Part shown: positions 62,177 through 64,000 of the stretch, piece by piece
Layout of the letters: each line of letters opens with the position of its first letter
Position numbering within the stretch: position 1 is the first letter of the stretch
Assembly (NCBI RefSeq): GCF_029869215.1
Contig: NZ_JARWPM010000359.1
Coordinates: forward strand, 1-64,000
Length of the DNA: 64,000 nucleotides
Direction of reading: 5' to 3'
Source of the DNA: Nocardia carnea
GTDB lineage: Bacteria; Actinomycetota; Actinomycetes; Mycobacteriales; Mycobacteriaceae
Notes under the pieces: generated by a model
What the model was told of the DNA's origin: nothing
Database searches by the model: none
Seen by the model: the letters and a program-made list of their open reading frames with translations, nothing else
Program-made: the position numbers and the translations under genes

Positions 62177-64000
62177 TCACCTCTCGGAGTATCGGCGGAG
62201 GGCGTCGACTTGGGCAGGGTCGAGGGAGGGGCGGACGGTGCGGCGGGCGGCGGCGATATCGTCGGCGGTGACGTCGGCGGCCAGTACATCGCGGCGCATG
62301 GCCGAGAGCGCGGCCTCGCGGAGCAGGGCGGCGCAATCGGCGGCGGAGAAGCCGTCCAGGTCGGCGGCCAGCCGGGCCAGGTCGACCGATTCGGCCAGCG
62401 GCACCGAGCGCCCGGCCGTGCGCAGGATGGCTTCCCGGGCCTGGGCGTCCGGCGGTGGAACGAAGACCAGCCGTTCCAGCCGGCCGGGCCGCAGCAGCGC
62501 CGGGTCGATGAGTTCCGGGCGGTTCGTGGCGCCGAGCACCACCACGTCCCGCAGCGGTTGCACCCCGTCCAGCTCCGTGAGCAGCGCGGCGACCACCCGG
62601 TCACCGACCCCGGAGTCGGAACTCTGCCCGCGGCGCGGCGCCAGCGCGTCCACCTCGTCCAGGAAGATCAGCGACGGTGCCGAATCGCGGGCCCGCTGGA
62701 ACAGCTCCCGCACCGCACGCTCCGACGAACCGACCCATTTGTCCATCAGTTCGGCGCCCTTGACGGAGTGCACGCTCAGTTGCCCACTGCCCGCCAGCGC
62801 ACGGACCAGGAAGGTCTTCCCGCATCCCGGCGGGCCGTAGAGCAGCACCCCGCGCGGCGGTTCGATACCCAGCCGGGCGAACGAATCGGGATGCCGCAGC
62901 GGCCACAGCACCGCCTCGGTGAGCGCCTGCTTGGTCTCGGCCATATCGCCCACCTCGTCGAGCCCGAGAGTGCCGATCGCCAGCTCCTCGCTGCCCGAGC
63001 GTGACAGCGGCCGGATCACCTCGAGCGCCCCCAGCAGGTCCTCGTGTTCCAACCGGGGCTCGGCGCTTTCCCGGCTGGCCCGGGCCGCCGCCCGCAGGGC
63101 TGCCTCCCGGCACAACGCCGCGAGGTCGGCGACGACGAAACCGGGCGCCCGCGCGGCGATCTCGTCGAGCCGCAGCTCGCCGGTGGGCACCTTGGCCAGT
63201 AGCTGTTCGAGCAGAGATTTGCGGATCGCCGCGGTGGGCAGGGCCAGCGCGAGTTCGCGGTCGCACAGATCCGGGGCGCGCAACCGGGAATCCACCGCCG
63301 CGGGATGCGCGGTCGTGGCCAGCAGCGCCACACACGGTTCGGCCACCGCGGCCCGCAGCTGGTCCAGGATCAGCGTCGCCACGGGTTCGGCCGGTTCCGG
63401 AAGCAGGGCGTCGATATCGGTGATGAGCAGTACGCCACCTTTACCCGACCCGACCGCCGCCACCGCGGCCGCGACCTCCCGCAACCGGGCCCCGCTCTCG
63501 GCCGCACCCACCGACGGCCCGTCCAATTCCACCACCCGCCGGGGTGCGGCCACCGCCCGCGCCAGCGTGGCCTTACCCACCCCGGCCGGACCGGTGATGA
63601 GTACGCCGAGGTGCGGGGCGGCGCCCAGCGCTTTCAGCAGCTCCGGCTCGTCCAGCGCCAGGCTCAGCCACTCCTCGAGTTTGGCGGCCTGCTGCCGGGC
63701 GCCGGCGAGTTCCTCCACCCGGACCTCGGTGGCGGGGGCACTGGTCACAGGCACCGCGCCCGGCAGATCGGTTTCGCAGACGGTATCGAGATGGCTGGGC
63801 ACCATGGGCTGCCCGGGCCCGCCCTGCCCGTTGACCCGCACCGCCGCGGCCTGATTCCCGGTCACCGCCCCGGCGGTCCATTCGACCGCCGAATTCGGCT
63901 GCACACTCACCGGACCACCCGGCGGATCGGTGGCAACCACGGTGAGCAGTTCGGAGGTCCAGGCGATCCCGAACGCCCGGGACAACGCCTGACTGGCCGC
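62177..64000 (-). CDS. Two-domain AAA ATPase (Cdc48/Rv0435c type), partial
   Basis: AAA-type ATPase cut by the right edge of the window; 607 codons are visible and the true start lies beyond 64000 (the frame is open to the edge, and TTG 63985 is unlikely). After a small N-terminal region, the first AAA module has Walker A GPAGVGKAT and a Walker B-like LLITDIDALL. The second has GPPGCGKTF, LIFLDEVDALAPRRG and the sensor ATNRPE, and is better preserved. It probably unfolds proteins. The order YbdK-type gene then this ATPase, apart from the mrp insertion, matches Rv0433-Rv0435c. Confidence 0.9.
   Translation of the reverse strand, partial: AASQALSRAFGIAWTSELLTVVATDPPGGPVSVQPNSAVEWTAGAVTGNQAAAVRVNGQGGPGQPMVPSHLDTVCETDLPGAVPVTSAPATEVRVEELAGARQQAAKLEEWLSLALDEPELLKALGAAPHLGVLITGPAGVGKATLARAVAAPRRVVELDGPSVGAAESGARLREVAAAVAAVGSGKGGVLLITDIDALLPEPAEPVATLILDQLRAAVAEPCVALLATTAHPAAVDSRLRAPDLCDRELALALPTAAIRKSLLEQLLAKVPTGELRLDEIAARAPGFVVADLAALCREAALRAAARASRESAEPRLEHEDLLGALEVIRPLSRSGSEELAIGTLGLDEVGDMAETKQALTEAVLWPLRHPDSFARLGIEPPRGVLLYGPPGCGKTFLVRALAGSGQLSVHSVKGAELMDKWVGSSERAVRELFQRARDSAPSLIFLDEVDALAPRRGQSSDSGVGDRVVAALLTELDGVQPLRDVVVLGATNRPELIDPALLRPGRLERLVFVPPPDAQAREAILRTAGRSVPLAESVDLARLAADLDGFSAADCAALLREAALSAMRRDVLAADVTADDIAAARRTVRPSLDPAQVDALRRYSER

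Overview
The window is high-GC actinobacterial DNA and most likely comes from a Nocardia chromosome or a close mycolic-acid bacterium. From about 46 kb to the right edge the gene order thiC, xthA, GNAT acetyltransferase, def, DUF3263, LytR_C protein, sodC, YbdK-type ligase, AAA ATPase follows the Mycobacterium tuberculosis Rv0423c-Rv0435c neighbourhood. Two insertions set it apart. About 19 kb of accessory genes separate thiD from thiC, and an mrp antiporter operon lies between the YbdK-type gene and the AAA ATPase. The rest of the window is a patchwork of small regulator-plus-enzyme modules. No rRNA, tRNA, CRISPR array, integrase or intact insertion sequence was seen.

Left third (0-25.8 kb). 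A secreted Asn/Gly/Asp-rich protein and a drug exporter lead into a phosphonate module: a PhnF-type GntR repressor, two perfect copies of its operator, a PhnX-like HAD hydrolase, the PhnDCE importer with a double-length permease, and the phosphonate-associated zinc alcohol dehydrogenase. Next come a secreted 5'-nucleotidase, an antibiotic-type glycosyltransferase, an aminoglycoside-type nucleotidyltransferase, a TetR/hydrolase pair, and a YkcB/YkcC-like membrane glycosyltransferase pair. From 19.2 to 25.8 kb an IclR regulator sits between a divergent serine hydrolase/FAD monooxygenase pair and a VOC-FAH-C-C hydrolase operon. Matching palindromes at the promoters suggest one IclR-controlled aromatic ring hydroxylation and cleavage pathway with an unknown substrate.

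Middle (25.9-46 kb). thiD is followed by compact modules: TetR/ketoacyl synthase, TetR/epoxide hydrolase, DGPF protein/ECF42 sigma factor, SnoaL/XRE-MmyB, a COG0523 metallochaperone behind a Zur-like box, and HxlR/azoreductase. A second-type YidC with DUF6412 and a VapBC pair follow. The 41.5-46 kb segment holds two NUDIX plus XRE/TPR regulator modules. One is intact and faces a dioxygenase micro-operon that ends in a 27-residue membrane peptide. The other is decayed: its NUDIX gene has a one-base frameshift, and its TPR gene has lost its front half and gained a 172-bp copy of internal yidC sequence.

Right third (46-64 kb). thiC is preceded by a TPP riboswitch. Beyond it is a homopolymer-rich stretch that looks like an assembly error. 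Housekeeping genes follow: Uma2 nuclease, xthA, acetyltransferase, def, DUF3263, LytR_C, sodC, YbdK-type ligase, PAP2 membrane enzyme, the overlapping mrpA-G operon, and a two-domain AAA ATPase cut by the right edge.
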